From Pseudomonas sp. G2-4 (GTDB lineage: Bacteria > Pseudomonadota > Gammaproteobacteria > Pseudomonadales > Pseudomonadaceae): 64,000 bases of DNA. The stretch is from assembly GCF_030064125.1 (NCBI RefSeq), contig NZ_CP125957.1:6041001-6105000 (forward strand), in the 5' to 3' direction. The notes beneath the pieces were generated by a model. That model made no database searches and was not told the origin of the DNA. It saw nothing but the letters and a program-made list of their open reading frames with translations. Positions 42,637 to 54,698 of this stretch are shown piece by piece. Position 1 is the stretch's first letter; every line of letters begins with the position of its first letter. The translations under genes were made by a program, and so were the position numbers.

Positions 42637-43800
42637 TCAGGCCTTGGCCCGGCTTTCCAGGACTTCCACGGCCGGCAGGACCTTGCCTTCGACGAACTCG
42701 AGGAACGCGCCACCACCGGTAGAAATGTAGGAGATCTGATCGGCCACGCCATATTTGTCGATGGCCGCCAGCGTGTCGCCGCCACCAGCGATAGAGAACG
42801 CGGAGCTTTCGGCGATGGCCTGGGCCAGCACCTTGGTGCCGTTGCCGAACTGGTCGAACTCGAACACACCGACCGGGCCGTTCCACAGGATAGTCCGGGA
42901 AGATTTCAACAGTTCGGCGAAATGGGCGGCAGTTTGCGGGCCGATGTCGAGAATCATGTCGTCCTCGGCCACGTCAGCGATCAGCTTGACGGTGGCGGTG
43001 GCACTTTCGGCGAACTCCTTGGCCACCACCACGTCCACCGGCAACGGCACGCTGACCTTGGCGGCGATTTCCCGGGCGGTGTCCAGCAGGTCTGGTTCGT
43101 ACAGGGATTTGCCGACCGGATGACCGGCCGCGGCCAGGAACGTGTTGGCGATGCCGCCGCCGACGATCAACTGGTTGCACACCTGGCTCAGGCTGTTGAG
43201 CACGTCGAGCTTGGTGGAAACCTTGGAGCCGGCCACGATGGCGGCCATCGGCTGCGCTGGGGAGCCCAGGGCCTTGCCCAGTGCGTCCAGTTCGGCTGCC
43301 AGCAACGGGCCGGCGGCGGCCACTTTGGCGAACTTCGCCACGCCGTGGGTCGAACCCTCGGCGCGATGGGCGGTGCCAAAGGCGTCCATGACGAACACGT
43401 CGCACAGGGCCGCGTATTGCTGGGCCAGTTCGTCAGCGTTCTTTTTCTCGCCCTTGTTGAAGCGCACGTTTTCGAACAGCACGACATCGCCGGCCTTCAC
43501 GTCCACGCCGCCCAGGTAGTCAGCCACCAGGGGCACGTCACGACCCAAGGCTTTGCTCAGGTAATCGGCTACCGGCTTGAGGCTGTTTTCGGCCGAGAAT
43601 TCGCCTTCGGTCGGACGGCCCAGGTGCGAGCAGACCATCACGGCCGCGCCTTTTTCCAGGGCCAGCTTGATGGTCGGCAGCGAAGCCAGGATGCGCGCGT
43701 CGCTGGTGACAACACCGTCCTTGACGGGAACGTTGAGGTCTTCGCGGATCAGTACGCGCTTACCTTGCAGATCGAGGTCGGACATCTTCAACACGGTCAT
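42637..43800 (-). CDS. pgk: Phosphoglycerate kinase
   Basis: A 387-aa two-lobed glycolytic kinase. [36 protein letters not shown] and the nucleotide loop [13 protein letters not shown] are visible. The start at 43800 ([15 protein letters not shown]) is set by AGGAA about 8 nt upstream. It follows epd by 24 nt. Confidence 0.97.
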   Translation of the reverse strand: MTVLKMSDLDLQGKRVLIREDLNVPVKDGVVTSDARILASLPTIKLALEKGAAVMVCSHLGRPTEGEFSAENSLKPVADYLSKALGRDVPLVADYLGGVDVKAGDVVLFENVRFNKGEKKNADELAQQYAALCDVFVMDAFGTAHRAEGSTHGVAKFAKVAAAGPLLAAELDALGKALGSPAQPMAAIVAGSKVSTKLDVLNSLSQVCNQLIVGGGIANTFLAAAGHPVGKSLYEPDLLDTAREIAAKVSVPLPVDVVVAKEFAESATATVKLIADVAEDDMILDIGPQTAAHFAELLKSSRTILWNGPVGVFEFDQFGNGTKVLAQAIAESSAFSIAGGGDTLAAIDKYGVADQISYISTGGGAFLEFVEGKVLPAVEVLESRAKA

Positions 43801-43824
43801 GGGTCGCAATTCCTGGATAACTGT

Positions 43825-44895
43825 TTAGAGAGCAGATTTGTTGGAAGCAGAAAGCGAAGTTGCTGTTTGCAGATAATGTTCAGCAACGTCCAGCATTCGG
43901 TTGGCAAAACCCCATTCGTTGTCGAACCAGGCCAGGATGTTCACGAGCCGTGGCCCTGAAACACGGGTCTGGCTGGCATCGACGATGGCCGAATGGGGGT
44001 CATGATTAAAATCACAACTGGCGTGAGGTAACTCGGTGTAGGCCAGCAGGCCTTTGAGCGGGCCGCTGGTGGCGGCCTCGCGCAGAATCCGGTTGACCTC
44101 GGTGGCGTCGGTATCGCTCACGGTCTGCATCGTAATATCGAGGCAGGACACGTTGACGGTCGGCACCCGCACGGCTTTGGCCTGAATTCGCCCCGCAAGT
44201 TCCGGCAGCAGCCGTTCAATGCCACGCGCCAGACCAGTGGACACCGGAATCACCGACTGGAACGCCGAACGGGTGCGGCGCAAGTCTTCATGGTGATAGG
44301 CGTCGATCACGGGCTGATCGTTCATCGCCGAGTGGATGGTGGTAATCGACACGTATTCCAGGCCGATGGCCTGATCCAGCAGGCGCAACAGCGGCACGCC
44401 GCAATTGGTGGTGCAGGACGCGTTGGACACCAGCAGCTCGTCACCGGTCAGGCAATCCTGGTTCACGCCGTAGACAATGGTCGCGTCCACATCCGCTTCG
44501 CTGGCCATAGGTTGGGAGAACAGCACCCGTGGCGCACCGGCGGCGAGGAAACGCTGGCCGTCTTCGCGGGTGTGGTAGGCACCGGAGCATTCGAGCACCA
44601 GATCGACGTCCAGGGACGCCCAATCGATGCCTTCGGGGGTGGCACTGCGCAGGACTTTCACGCAGTCGCCATTAATATGCAGACAATCGCCCTCGACCCG
44701 CACTTCGCCGGGAAACCGGCCGTGGGTGGAGTCAAAGCGTGTCAGGTATTCGATGCTGGCCATGTCAGCCAGATCGTTGATGGCCACAATCTCGAACCCG
44801 GCCTTGGCCCCTCGCTCGAACAACGCACGCAAGACGCAACGACCAATCCGGCCGTAGCCGTTGAGTGCAACTTTGTAGGGACGCGGTTGAGGCAT
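43825..44895 (-). CDS. epd: D-erythrose-4-phosphate dehydrogenase
   Basis: A 356-aa GAPDH-like enzyme leading to pyridoxal phosphate synthesis. The Rossmann motif LNGYGRIGRCVLRA and the catalytic Cys in SNASCTTNCGVPLL are intact. Position between tkt and pgk is typical for Epd rather than GapA. Start at 44895; the frame is open to 44922 but the extra nine residues are not family-like. Confidence 0.94.
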   Translation of the reverse strand: MPQPRPYKVALNGYGRIGRCVLRALFERGAKAGFEIVAINDLADMASIEYLTRFDSTHGRFPGEVRVEGDCLHINGDCVKVLRSATPEGIDWASLDVDLVLECSGAYHTREDGQRFLAAGAPRVLFSQPMASEADVDATIVYGVNQDCLTGDELLVSNASCTTNCGVPLLRLLDQAIGLEYVSITTIHSAMNDQPVIDAYHHEDLRRTRSAFQSVIPVSTGLARGIERLLPELAGRIQAKAVRVPTVNVSCLDITMQTVSDTDATEVNRILREAATSGPLKGLLAYTELPHASCDFNHDPHSAIVDASQTRVSGPRLVNILAWFDNEWGFANRMLDVAEHYLQTATSLSASNKSAL

Positions 44896-44943
44896 GGGAT
44901 TCTCTGACCTGGTTGAATCCATTGAGGCAGTGTCGTCTGAGCC

Positions 44944-45018
44944 ACCGCTATCGCGAGCAAGCTCGCTCCCACAGGGTCGGTGAAAATCCTTGTGGGAGCG
45001 AGCTTGCTCGCGATGGCG
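44944..45018. repeat. REPIN, type B
   Basis: Inverted type B arms separated by only about 20 nt, in the 148-nt gap between tkt and epd. Confidence 0.9.
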
Positions 45019-45043
45019 TCAGAACAGACAACCTGTTTGCGGA

Positions 45044-47041
45044 TCAGTCTTCCAGCAGCTCTTCAGCCTGACCCAGGATGTTCTCCAGAGTGAAGCCGAA
45101 TTCCTCGAACAGCGCCGGCGCGGGCGCCGATTCGCCATAGGTGGTCATGCCGATCACGCGGCCTTCCAAGCCCACGTACTTGTACCAGTAATCGGCGTGA
45201 GCAGCTTCGATGGCGATCCGGGCACTGACTTGCAACGGCAACACCGCCTGCTTGTAGCCGGCATCCTGGGCGTCGAACACGCTGGTGCACGGCATGGACA
45301 CCACACGCACGTTGCGGCCTTGCTCGGTCAGCTTGTCGTAGGCCTGCACGGCCAGGCCGACTTCAGAACCGGTGGCGATCAGGATCAGCTCAGGCTCGCC
45401 GATGCAGTCCTTGAGCACGTAGCCGCCGCGGGTGATGTCGTCGATCTGGCCGGCGTCACGGGTTTGGTGCTGCAGGTTCTGGCGGGAGAAGATCAGCGCC
45501 GAAGGGCCGTCTTTACGCTCGAGGGCGTATTTCCAGGCCACTGCCGACTCCACGGCATCGCAGGGGCGCCAGGTGTCCAGGTTCGGGGTGCAACGCAGGC
45601 TCGCCAGTTGCTCGATCGGCTGGTGAGTCGGGCCGTCTTCGCCCAGGCCGATGGAGTCGTGGGTGAACACGTAGAGCACGCGCTTTTTCATCAAGGCCGA
45701 CATGCGCACGGCGTTGCGGGCATATTCCATGAACATCAGGAAGGTCGCGCCGTAAGGCACCAGGCCACCGTGCAGCGTCACGCCGTTCATGATCGCGCTC
45801 ATGCCGAACTCGCGAACACCGTAGTACATGTAGTTGCCGCTGGCATCTTCGGCGCTGACGCCTTTGCAGCCTTTCCACAGGGTCAGGTTGGAACCGGCCA
45901 GGTCGGCCGAGCCGCCCAGCAGCTCCGGCAGCAATGGACCGAAGGCGTTCAGGGTGTTCTGACTGGCCTTGCGGCTGGCGATGGTTTCGCCCTTCGCGGC
46001 GACTTCAGCGATGTAAGCCGAAGCTTTTTCGGCGAAATCGGCAGGCAGCTCGCCGCTAAGGCGACGCACCAGTTCATTGGCCAGCTCAGGGAATTCAGCG
46101 GAATAAGCCGCGAAACGTTGGTCCCACTCGGCTTCGAGCGCACGACCTTTTTCCTTGGCATCCCACTCGGCATAGATGTCGGCCGGGATTTCGAACGGGC
46201 CGTGGTTCCACTTCAACGCGGCGCGGGTCAGGGCGATTTCCTCGGCACCCAGTGGCGCGCCGTGGCAGTCTTCCTTGCCTTGCTTGTTCGGCGAGCCGAA
46301 ACCGATGGTGGTCTTGCAGCAGATCAGGGTCGGCTGGGCGCTCTTGCGAGCGGTCTCGATGGCGGTCTTGATCTCTTCCGGGTCGTGGCCGTCGACATTG
46401 CGAATCACCAGCCAGTTGTAGGCTTCGAAGCGCTTGGGGGTATCGTCGGTGAACCAGCCTTCGACTTCACCGTCGATGGAGATGCCGTTGTCGTCGTAGA
46501 AGGCGATCAGCTTGTCCAGGCCCAAAGTGCCGGCCAGGGAGGCGACTTCGTGGGAAATGCCTTCCATCATGCAGCCATCACCCAGGAACACGTAGGTGTG
46601 GTGATCGACCACATTATGGCCTGGTCGGTTGAACTGCGCGGCCAGGACTTTTTCCGCCAGGGCAAAGCCCACGGCGTTGGCCAGGCCTTGGCCCAATGGA
46701 CCCGTGGTGGTTTCCACGCCTGGGGTGTAGCCGTATTCCGGGTGGCCCGGGGTGCGACTGTGCAGTTGGCGGAAATTCTTCAGGTCATCGATCGACAGGT
46801 CGTAACCAGTCAGGTGCAACAGCGAATAGATCAACATCGAGCCGTGGCCGTTGGACAGCACGAAGCGGTCACGGTCGGCGAACGATGGGTTGCTCGGGCT
46901 GTGCTTGAGGTAGTCGCGCCAAAGCACCTCGGCGATATCCGCCATACCCATAGGGGCACCCGGATGGCCGCTGTTGGCTTTCTGCACGGCATCCATGCTG
47001 AGGGCACGAATGGCATTGGCACGCTCACGACGGCTGGGCAT
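45044..47041 (-). CDS. tkt: Transketolase
   Basis: A 665-aa thiamine-diphosphate enzyme of the pentose phosphate pathway. [18 protein letters not shown], the TPP motif [18 protein letters not shown] and the C-terminal [18 protein letters not shown] are present. The start at 47041 is [14 protein letters not shown]; the 21 upstream codons are not conserved. First of the tkt-epd-pgk-lipoprotein-mliC-fba series. Confidence 0.97.
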   Translation of the reverse strand: MPSRRERANAIRALSMDAVQKANSGHPGAPMGMADIAEVLWRDYLKHSPSNPSFADRDRFVLSNGHGSMLIYSLLHLTGYDLSIDDLKNFRQLHSRTPGHPEYGYTPGVETTTGPLGQGLANAVGFALAEKVLAAQFNRPGHNVVDHHTYVFLGDGCMMEGISHEVASLAGTLGLDKLIAFYDDNGISIDGEVEGWFTDDTPKRFEAYNWLVIRNVDGHDPEEIKTAIETARKSAQPTLICCKTTIGFGSPNKQGKEDCHGAPLGAEEIALTRAALKWNHGPFEIPADIYAEWDAKEKGRALEAEWDQRFAAYSAEFPELANELVRRLSGELPADFAEKASAYIAEVAAKGETIASRKASQNTLNAFGPLLPELLGGSADLAGSNLTLWKGCKGVSAEDASGNYMYYGVREFGMSAIMNGVTLHGGLVPYGATFLMFMEYARNAVRMSALMKKRVLYVFTHDSIGLGEDGPTHQPIEQLASLRCTPNLDTWRPCDAVESAVAWKYALERKDGPSALIFSRQNLQHQTRDAGQIDDITRGGYVLKDCIGEPELILIATGSEVGLAVQAYDKLTEQGRNVRVVSMPCTSVFDAQDAGYKQAVLPLQVSARIAIEAAHADYWYKYVGLEGRVIGMTTYGESAPAPALFEEFGFTLENILGQAEELLED

Positions 47042-47250
47042 CGCTGATCTCCTGCGGGAATTGAATCGAGAATGAATAAAACGAAACTGAAAAAAGGCGA
47101 GCATTTTCCCTCACCCACCCGCCTCGGGGCAATGACAGATAGTCATCCAAAGGCGTTTTTCCGGTGGATAAACTCCCTTTATCCAGGTGAAACCTTTCCG
47201 CTGATGAGTTGTAGAGTCAAGCAGCTTCTGGGAAGTGCCATTTATCGAGC

Positions 47251-47272
47251 AATATCAAAACTTTTTGATATT
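47251..47272. promoter_or_regulatory. AT-rich palindrome, candidate SahR operator
   Basis: AATATCAAAAC-TTTTTGATATT: 10 of 11 positions are symmetric. It lies 42 nt upstream of the ArsR/methyltransferase gene and just upstream of its likely -35 element. SahR-type sites in other Proteobacteria are AT-rich palindromes of this size; the exact consensus cannot be checked here. Confidence 0.6.
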
Positions 47273-47276
47273 GACC

Positions 47277-47305
47277 TTGCGATGAGCCAGACCCCTCTCT
47301 AGACT
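47277..47305 (+). promoter_or_regulatory. Promoter of the sahR-like/metK operon
   Basis: TTGCGA (47277-47282), 17-nt spacer, TAGACT (47300-47305). The start of transcription would fall about 47312, at or next to the ATG at 47314, where no Shine-Dalgarno sequence is visible, suggesting a leaderless message. Confidence 0.5.
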
Positions 47306-47313
47306 GCCGCCCC

Positions 47314-48309
47314 ATGAACTTACGCGTGCCCTCCATTCGCCATGACGATTGCGATGAGCTGGCGGCCCTTTGCAAGGCCGGCGGCGATCCGTTGCGGCTC
47401 AATGTATTGCGCGCCCTGGCCAACGATTCGTTCGGCGTGCTGGAGCTTGCGCAGATCTTTGGCATCGGCCAGTCAGGCATGAGCCACCACCTCAAGGTCC
47501 TGGCCCAGGCCGACCTGGTGGCGACCCGCCGCGAAGGCAACGCAATTTTCTACCGCCGCGCCCTGCCCCACACCGATCTTTTAGGTGGCAAGCTGCACGC
47601 CGCGTTGTTGGAGGAAGTGGACGAGCTGAATCTGCCCACAGATGTGCAGGCACGCATCGCCCAGGTGCATGGGCAACGGGCCGCCGCCAGCCAGGACTTT
47701 TTCGCACGGGTGGCCGAAAAGTTTCGTGCCCAGCAAGACCTGATCGCAGGATTGCCGCAATACCGTGAGAGCGTCGTGGCGCTGCTCGATAAATTGAGCT
47801 TCGAGCCCAGCGCCACCGCCATCGAAGTCGGCCCCGGCGACGGCGCGTTTTTGCCTGAACTGGCGCGGCGCTTCAGCCAGGTGATCGCGCTGGACAACAG
47901 CCCGGCCATGCTCGAACTGGCGCGCCAGGTGTGCGAGCGGGAAACCTTGGCTAATGTCAGCCTGCAACTGGCCGATGCCTTGGATGGCGTGAGCCTGCAG
48001 GCCGATTGCGTAGTATTGAACATGGTGCTTCACCATTTCGCCGCGCCAGCCGATGCACTCCGGCACATGGCCGGCCTGCTGCAACCAGGCGGTAGCCTGT
48101 TGGTGACAGAGTTATGCAGCCACAACCAGAGTTGGGCCAGGGAGGCCTGCGGTGATCTCTGGTTGGGGTTTGAACAGGACGATTTGGCCCGTTGGGCCAC
48201 CGCTGCGGGTCTCGTGCCCGGGGAAAGCCTCTATGTAGGCTTACGTAATGGTTTCCAGATCCAGGTCCGCCACTTTCAGCGACCGGCTGGCGACACTCAC
48301 CATCGGTAA
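47314..48309 (+). CDS. ArsR-type regulator with SAM-methyltransferase domain (SahR-like)
   Basis: A 331-aa fusion. Residues about 1-100 are a winged-helix ArsR DNA-binding domain (LAALCKAGGDPLRLNVLRALAND, GIGQSGMSHHLKVLAQADLV, RREGNAIFYRRA). Residues about 140-310 are a class I methyltransferase fold with the SAM/SAH site AIEVGPGDGAFLPELARRF and later LNMVLHHFAAP. No metal-binding Cys pair typical of ArsR is present (no ELCVC motif). This is the SahR arrangement: SAH-binding repressor of the SAM cycle. It lies 19 nt before metK, so it probably co-regulates itself and metK. No Shine-Dalgarno site is seen before the ATG at 47314. Confidence 0.85.
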   Translation: MNLRVPSIRHDDCDELAALCKAGGDPLRLNVLRALANDSFGVLELAQIFGIGQSGMSHHLKVLAQADLVATRREGNAIFYRRALPHTDLLGGKLHAALLEEVDELNLPTDVQARIAQVHGQRAAASQDFFARVAEKFRAQQDLIAGLPQYRESVVALLDKLSFEPSATAIEVGPGDGAFLPELARRFSQVIALDNSPAMLELARQVCERETLANVSLQLADALDGVSLQADCVVLNMVLHHFAAPADALRHMAGLLQPGGSLLVTELCSHNQSWAREACGDLWLGFEQDDLARWATAAGLVPGESLYVGLRNGFQIQVRHFQRPAGDTHHR

Positions 48310-48328
48310 CTTGTAGGAAAACATCGAG

Positions 48329-49519
48329 ATGAGCGAATACTCCCTTTTCACCTCCGAGTCCGTGTCTGAAGGGCATCCGGACAAAATCGCCGACCAGATT
48401 TCTGATGCGGTGCTGGACGCCATCATTGCTGAAGACAAGTTCGCCCGCGTGGCGTGCGAGACTCTGGTGAAAACGGGCGTGGCGATCATCGCCGGCGAAG
48501 TCACCACCTCGGCCTGGGTCGATCTGGAACAGATCGTTCGTGACGTCATCCTGGGCATCGGCTACAACAGCTCCGACGTCGGTTTCGACGGCGCGACCTG
48601 CGGTGTGATGAACATCATCGGCAAGCAGTCCCCCGACATCAACCAAGGCGTTGACCGCGCCAAGCCTGAAGACCAGGGCGCCGGCGACCAGGGCCTGATG
48701 TTCGGCTACGCCAGCAATGAAACCGACGTGCTGATGCCAGCACCGATCACTTTCTCGCACCAGCTGGTCCAGCGTCAGGCTGAAGCGCGTAAATCCGGCC
48801 TGCTGCCTTGGCTGCGCCCGGACGCCAAGTCCCAGGTCACTTGCCGTTACGAAGGCGGCAAGGTGGTCGGTATCGACGCCGTCGTGCTGTCGACCCAGCA
48901 CAACCCGGAAGTCTCCTACAAAGACCTGCGCGAAGGCGTAATGGAACTGATCGTCAAGCACGTGCTGCCTGCCGAGCTGCTGTCCAAGGACACTCAGTTC
49001 CACATCAACCCGACTGGCCAGTTCATCATCGGTGGCCCAGTGGGCGACTGCGGCCTGACCGGTCGCAAGATCATCGTCGACAGCTACGGCGGCATGGCCC
49101 GTCACGGCGGTGGCGCGTTCTCCGGCAAGGATCCATCGAAGGTTGACCGTTCGGCGGCCTATGCCGGTCGTTATGTCGCCAAGAACATCGTCGCCGCCGG
49201 CCTGGCTGAGCGTTGCGAGATCCAGGTGTCCTACGCCATCGGCGTCGCCCAGCCTACGTCGATCTCGCTGAACACCTTCGGCACCGGCAAGATCAGCGAT
49301 GACAAGATCGTCAAGCTGGTTCGTGATGTGTTCGACCTGCGTCCATACGCCATCACCACCATGCTCGACCTGCTGCACCCGATGTACCAGGAAACCGCAG
49401 CCTACGGTCACTTCGGCCGCACGCCGCAAACCAAGACGGTCGGTGACGATACCTTCACCACCTTCACCTGGGAAAAAACCGACCGCGCCGACGCCCTGCG
49501 CGCCGCTGCCGGCCTGTAA
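48329..49519 (+). CDS. metK: S-adenosylmethionine synthetase
   Basis: A 396-aa enzyme making SAM from methionine and [54 protein letters not shown] and [16 protein letters not shown] are the family motifs. It follows the SahR-like regulator by 19 nt with a TAGGA site. Confidence 0.98.
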   Translation: MSEYSLFTSESVSEGHPDKIADQISDAVLDAIIAEDKFARVACETLVKTGVAIIAGEVTTSAWVDLEQIVRDVILGIGYNSSDVGFDGATCGVMNIIGKQSPDINQGVDRAKPEDQGAGDQGLMFGYASNETDVLMPAPITFSHQLVQRQAEARKSGLLPWLRPDAKSQVTCRYEGGKVVGIDAVVLSTQHNPEVSYKDLREGVMELIVKHVLPAELLSKDTQFHINPTGQFIIGGPVGDCGLTGRKIIVDSYGGMARHGGGAFSGKDPSKVDRSAAYAGRYVAKNIVAAGLAERCEIQVSYAIGVAQPTSISLNTFGTGKISDDKIVKLVRDVFDLRPYAITTMLDLLHPMYQETAAYGHFGRTPQTKTVGDDTFTTFTWEKTDRADALRAAAGL

Positions 49520-49533
49520 GACCTGCTGGTACG

Positions 49534-49572
49534 AAAAAGCCCCTGGCGACTGGGTCGCCGGGGGCTTTTTTT
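49534..49572 (+). terminator. Terminator of metK
   Basis: AGCCCCTGGCGAC TGGG TCGCCGGGGGCT with eight T after it; strong stem, 15 nt beyond the metK stop. Confidence 0.93.
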
Positions 49573-49591
49573 TGTGCCAAAAGATAACCCC

Positions 49592-49718
49592 GTGGCGAGG
49601 GAGCTTGCTCCCGCTGGGGTGCGAAGCGCCCCCCCCTGCAACCTCAGGTGTATTGGGTTGCCTGGGGGGGTGGTTGGGGTCGCTATGCAACCCAGCGGGA
49701 GCAAGCTCCCTCGCCACA
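49592..49718. repeat. REPIN, type A
   Basis: Inverted type A arms with a GC-rich centre (GTGCGAAGCGCCCCCCC) between metK and the LysE-family gene. Confidence 0.88.
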
Positions 49719-49735
49719 GGGGACCTTCAGTGAAT

Positions 49736-50356
49736 CTAGGTCCGTCGCGCCACCAGCAAAAACGACGCGGCACTGGCCAGCAGTCCCGCGCACATGCGAT
49801 TGAACAGACGCTTGCCGCTGGGCCGGGCAAACAGCCGCCGCGCATAAATGCCCATGTAGCAATACAACCCGATGGCGACGCACTCCAGCGCCAGGAACAA
49901 ACCACCCAGCACGGCAAACTGCTGGGTAACGGTGCCGGCCCGGTCGACGAACTGCGGCAGGAACGCGGTAAACAACAGAATCGCCTTCGGATTGCCGATC
50001 GCCACCAGGAACTCCTGGCGCGCCAGGCTGGCCATGCTCATCGAAGTGCCCCCCGCTTCGCTTCCGACCTCAGGCTGTGCCCGCCACAACTGCACGGCGA
50101 GGTAGAACAGATAACCGGCACCGACTAGCTTGATCCCCAGGAACAGCAATTCCGAAGTGTGCAGCACAGCGGTAAGCCCCACCGCCGCCAAGGCGATCAT
50201 GAGTGCAAATGCCACCAGCCGCCCGATGCCGCCGCTGCACGCCCGGGCGAAGCCATAACGCGAGGCGTTGCTGATGGACAGCAGGTTATTCGGCCCCGGC
50301 GCCATGTTCAGCGCGAAGCAGGCTGGAATGAAAACAGCGAGGGTCGTCAGGTCCAT
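49736..50356 (-). CDS. LysE-family amino-acid exporter
   Basis: A 206-aa membrane protein with about six helices. FIPACFALNMAPGPNNLLSISNASRYG is the conserved N-terminus of the LysE/RhtB family and FLVAIGNPKAILLFTAFLPQFVD is the second motif. The exported amino acid cannot be told. Start at 50356 (DLTTLAVFIP); longer reading upstream is not conserved. Confidence 0.9.
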   Translation of the reverse strand: MDLTTLAVFIPACFALNMAPGPNNLLSISNASRYGFARACSGGIGRLVAFALMIALAAVGLTAVLHTSELLFLGIKLVGAGYLFYLAVQLWRAQPEVGSEAGGTSMSMASLARQEFLVAIGNPKAILLFTAFLPQFVDRAGTVTQQFAVLGGLFLALECVAIGLYCYMGIYARRLFARPSGKRLFNRMCAGLLASAASFLLVARRT

Positions 50357-50564
50357 CGTGGGCGCTCCAGGCAGAGGCGGATCGAAGGCCCATTCTGCGC
50401 CGGCCGATGAAGGGTTCAAGGGACAGTTGCGCGGTTAAATCGCGCCGCACTGTACCGCCGCGACTTCGCCACCAGGCCCTGCAAAATCCGGTAACGCTCC
50501 AAGCCTCGCGGCTTCCACCACAGTGACTAGCCTTCAAATACACCACCCAAGCAAGGATGCTTAG

Positions 50565-52238
<1,674 letters not shown>

Positions 52239-52329
52239 CGCAAGCTCCGAGCAGTTGAACCCAAGGGGCAAACGTGCGCTCCAACAGCGCATCTGTACCG
52301 ACCGCTCGCGAGTTTTTTACGGAGTTGCT

Positions 52330-52734
52330 ATGAATTTCCTGTCCCCCGTTGCCCTGCTGGTCTTATGCAGTGCCATGGCCGCCCCTTTGATGGCCGACGA
52401 GCAAACCCCGGAAACACCGGAGCTCACCGGCTGCGCGGCCAAGCGCCAGGGCATCATCAATCAGATCGAACTGGCCAAGTCCCGCGGCAACCAGGACCAG
52501 CAGGCGGGGCTGGAGACTGCGTTGAACGAAGTCACCACCCATTGCACCGACGCTTCCTTGCGCAAGGAGCGTGAAAACAAGGTGCTCGACGCCAAGCACG
52601 AGGTCAGTCGACGTCAGGCCGACTTGGAAAAGGCCATGAAAAAAGGCGACGCCGAGCGAATCAACAAGCGCAAGGACAAGCTGGCAGCTTCACGCAAGGA
52701 ACTGCAGGAAGCGGTGGAGGAGTTGGATCAGTAG
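52330..52734 (+). CDS. DUF1090 periplasmic protein
   Basis: A 134-aa protein with signal peptide (FLSPVALLVLCSAMAAPLMA). The mature part is helical and highly charged (ELTGCAAKRQGIINQIELAKSRGN... RQADLEKAMKKGDAERINKRKDKLA), predicted coiled coil, with two Cys. Matches the DUF1090 family; function unknown. ATG at 52330 begins the signal peptide; the longer frame to 52201 overlaps ligB. Confidence 0.85.
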   Translation: MNFLSPVALLVLCSAMAAPLMADEQTPETPELTGCAAKRQGIINQIELAKSRGNQDQQAGLETALNEVTTHCTDASLRKERENKVLDAKHEVSRRQADLEKAMKKGDAERINKRKDKLAASRKELQEAVEELDQ

Positions 52735-52782
52735 CAGCTGCAAGCGTGCCGCTTGAAACTTGAAGCTCGCCGCTGCCTTTAT

Positions 52783-53232
52783 TCAATGATCCCGAAACTC
52801 TTTATGACAGGCACTGCACGCATCTTCGACCTTCTGCACCGCCGGCCCCAGATTACTGGCCTTGTAGGGCTGGACTTTGCTGGCGGTCACCAACTCACCG
52901 GTGGCCGCTTCAAGGCCACGGGCCAGGTCCTGGAAGCGCGCCTGCTTTTGCCAGACCTCATCCAGGGCACTGGTGTGGTCTTGCTCGCGTACTGGCGGAA
53001 AGTGCTTCCACGGTTCGTGGGACAGCTGATCCAGTTTCACCGCGCCGTCAGCAAATCGCGCGCCGTCGAACGGGACTCGGCCACGCAACATGCCCCCCAA
53101 CTCTTCGTTGGTCTTGAGCATCTGTTTGAAAATGGCCTTGCGCTGGCCCAGGGGAGAATTGGGATCGACGCCACCACACGCGGTCAACATCAGGCAGGCC
53201 AGCACGGCCATGGGAAATCGTTTTACAAACAT
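52783..53232 (-). CDS. Cytochrome c (c'/c556-type) lipoprotein
   Basis: A 149-aa protein with lipobox LTAC (Cys18) after signal peptide FVKRFPMAVLACLM. A four-helix body ends with a single haem-binding motif CSACH and HKEFRDH tail, the arrangement of cytochrome c'/c556. Haem attachment near the C-terminus is typical. The lipid anchor would hold it in the membrane. Diverges from mltA. Confidence 0.85.
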   Translation of the reverse strand: MFVKRFPMAVLACLMLTACGGVDPNSPLGQRKAIFKQMLKTNEELGGMLRGRVPFDGARFADGAVKLDQLSHEPWKHFPPVREQDHTSALDEVWQKQARFQDLARGLEAATGELVTASKVQPYKASNLGPAVQKVEDACSACHKEFRDH

Positions 53233-53357
53233 CTTGGCCTCGGGACAGGAAACGGCGGTTAGTATCCTCGGGTCATCGGTAAAGACCAATGGCCCTATCA
53301 ACAATACGGGTTGTTTGAGTGCCTGACAGCGTTCGAATGACTGCAAAGGAAATCTTC

Positions 53358-54545
53358 ATGAACAGCCGCTTCAAGACCTGGCACAAAGGCTTGGCATTGA
53401 CCCTACCGTTGATCGCGCTGCTGGCCGGCTGCAATCGCGGCGACAAGGTCGAAAAGCCGCAGACACACGCCCTCGCCACTTATGTCAGCGCGCCATGGGA
53501 AGCCTTGCCGTCGGTGTCCGATGAAGACCTGCTGGCCGGTTTCGGCTCCTGGCGCAGCGCTTGCACCCGGCTCAAGGCCGATGCGACCTGGGGACCGACC
53601 TGCGCGGCAGCGGCCAATGTGCCGCAGGCCGCAGCAGCTGTACGCGATTTCCTGAAACAGAACCTGGACGTCTATGGCCTACGCTCGGGGGACAACAGCC
53701 CCAACGGGCTGATTACCGGCTACTACGAGCCGGTCTACCCTGGCAGCCTCAAACAGACCGCCACCGCGAATGTCCCGGTGTACGGCGTGCCGGAGGACAT
53801 GATCATCGTGGCGCTGGACAGCCTCTACCCCGAACTCAAGGGTAAACGCCTGCGCGGCCGCCTCGAAGGCCGGGTGCTCAAGCCCTACGACGACGCGGCC
53901 ACCATCGAAACCAACGGGGTGAAGGCACCGGTGATTGCCTGGCTGACCGATCCAATGAACCTGCAGTTCTTGCAGATCCAGGGCTCGGGGCGCATCCGCC
54001 TCGATGACGGTCGCCAGTTGCGCATCGGCTATGCCGATCAGAATGGCCACCCTTATCGGCCCATCGGGCGCTGGCTGGTCGAACAGGGCGAACTGAAGAA
54101 AGAAGATGTGACCATGGGCACCATCAGTGCCTGGGCCAAGGCGAATCCGAACCGGATTCCCGAGTTGCTGGGCAGCAACCCCAGCTACGTGTTTTTCAAC
54201 CGCAACCCCGACAGCAACGAAGGCCCACGAGGTTCGCTGAATGTGCCGCTGACCGCAGGCTACAGCGTGGCGGTGGATCGCAAGGTGATTCCGCTGGGCA
54301 GCTTGCTGTGGCTATCCACGACGCGCCCCGATGGCAGCGCATTGAACCGGCCGGTCGCCGCCCAGGACACCGGCGGTGCGATTGCCGGCGAAGTCCGGGC
54401 GGACCTGTTCTGGGGCACGGGCGATGCGGCGGGGCAATTGGCCGGGGACATGAAGCAGCAGGGTCAGATCTGGATGCTGTGGCCCAAGGGCATGGCATTG
54501 CCACAAGTGCCACAGGTGGCGAATGCGGTCAGCGCCAACCCCTAA
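53358..54545 (+). CDS. mltA: Membrane-bound lytic murein transglycosylase A
   Basis: A 395-aa outer-membrane lipoprotein with lipobox LAGC (Cys25). NGLITGYYEPVYPGS, the MltA middle domain (VIAWLTDPMNLQFLQIQGSG) and the C-terminal 3D domain with the catalytic Asp in VAAQDTGGAIAGEVRADLFWG are complete. AAAGGA lies 8 nt before the ATG. Confidence 0.96.
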   Translation: MNSRFKTWHKGLALTLPLIALLAGCNRGDKVEKPQTHALATYVSAPWEALPSVSDEDLLAGFGSWRSACTRLKADATWGPTCAAAANVPQAAAAVRDFLKQNLDVYGLRSGDNSPNGLITGYYEPVYPGSLKQTATANVPVYGVPEDMIIVALDSLYPELKGKRLRGRLEGRVLKPYDDAATIETNGVKAPVIAWLTDPMNLQFLQIQGSGRIRLDDGRQLRIGYADQNGHPYRPIGRWLVEQGELKKEDVTMGTISAWAKANPNRIPELLGSNPSYVFFNRNPDSNEGPRGSLNVPLTAGYSVAVDRKVIPLGSLLWLSTTRPDGSALNRPVAAQDTGGAIAGEVRADLFWGTGDAAGQLAGDMKQQGQIWMLWPKGMALPQVPQVANAVSANP

Positions 54546-54570
54546 GGAATGAGGTGCTTTATCCGGCCCC

Positions 54571-54662
54571 ATCGCGAGCAGGCTCGCTCCCACAGTTGAT
54601 CTCCAGTGGACACCTATTTTGTGTACGACTAGATCCAATGTGGGAGCGAGCCTGCTCGCGAA
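54571..54662. repeat. REPIN, type B
   Basis: Inverted CGCGAGCAGGCTCGCTCCCAC arms about 45 nt apart after mltA. Confidence 0.9.
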
Positions 54663-54698
54663 GGGACCCGCACAGACACAGCAAAAAACCAGGCAAGC

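Noticed and set aside
47957..49717. Minus-strand frame of 586 codons opposite metK
   Set aside because: Shadow frame; its start lies inside a REPIN.
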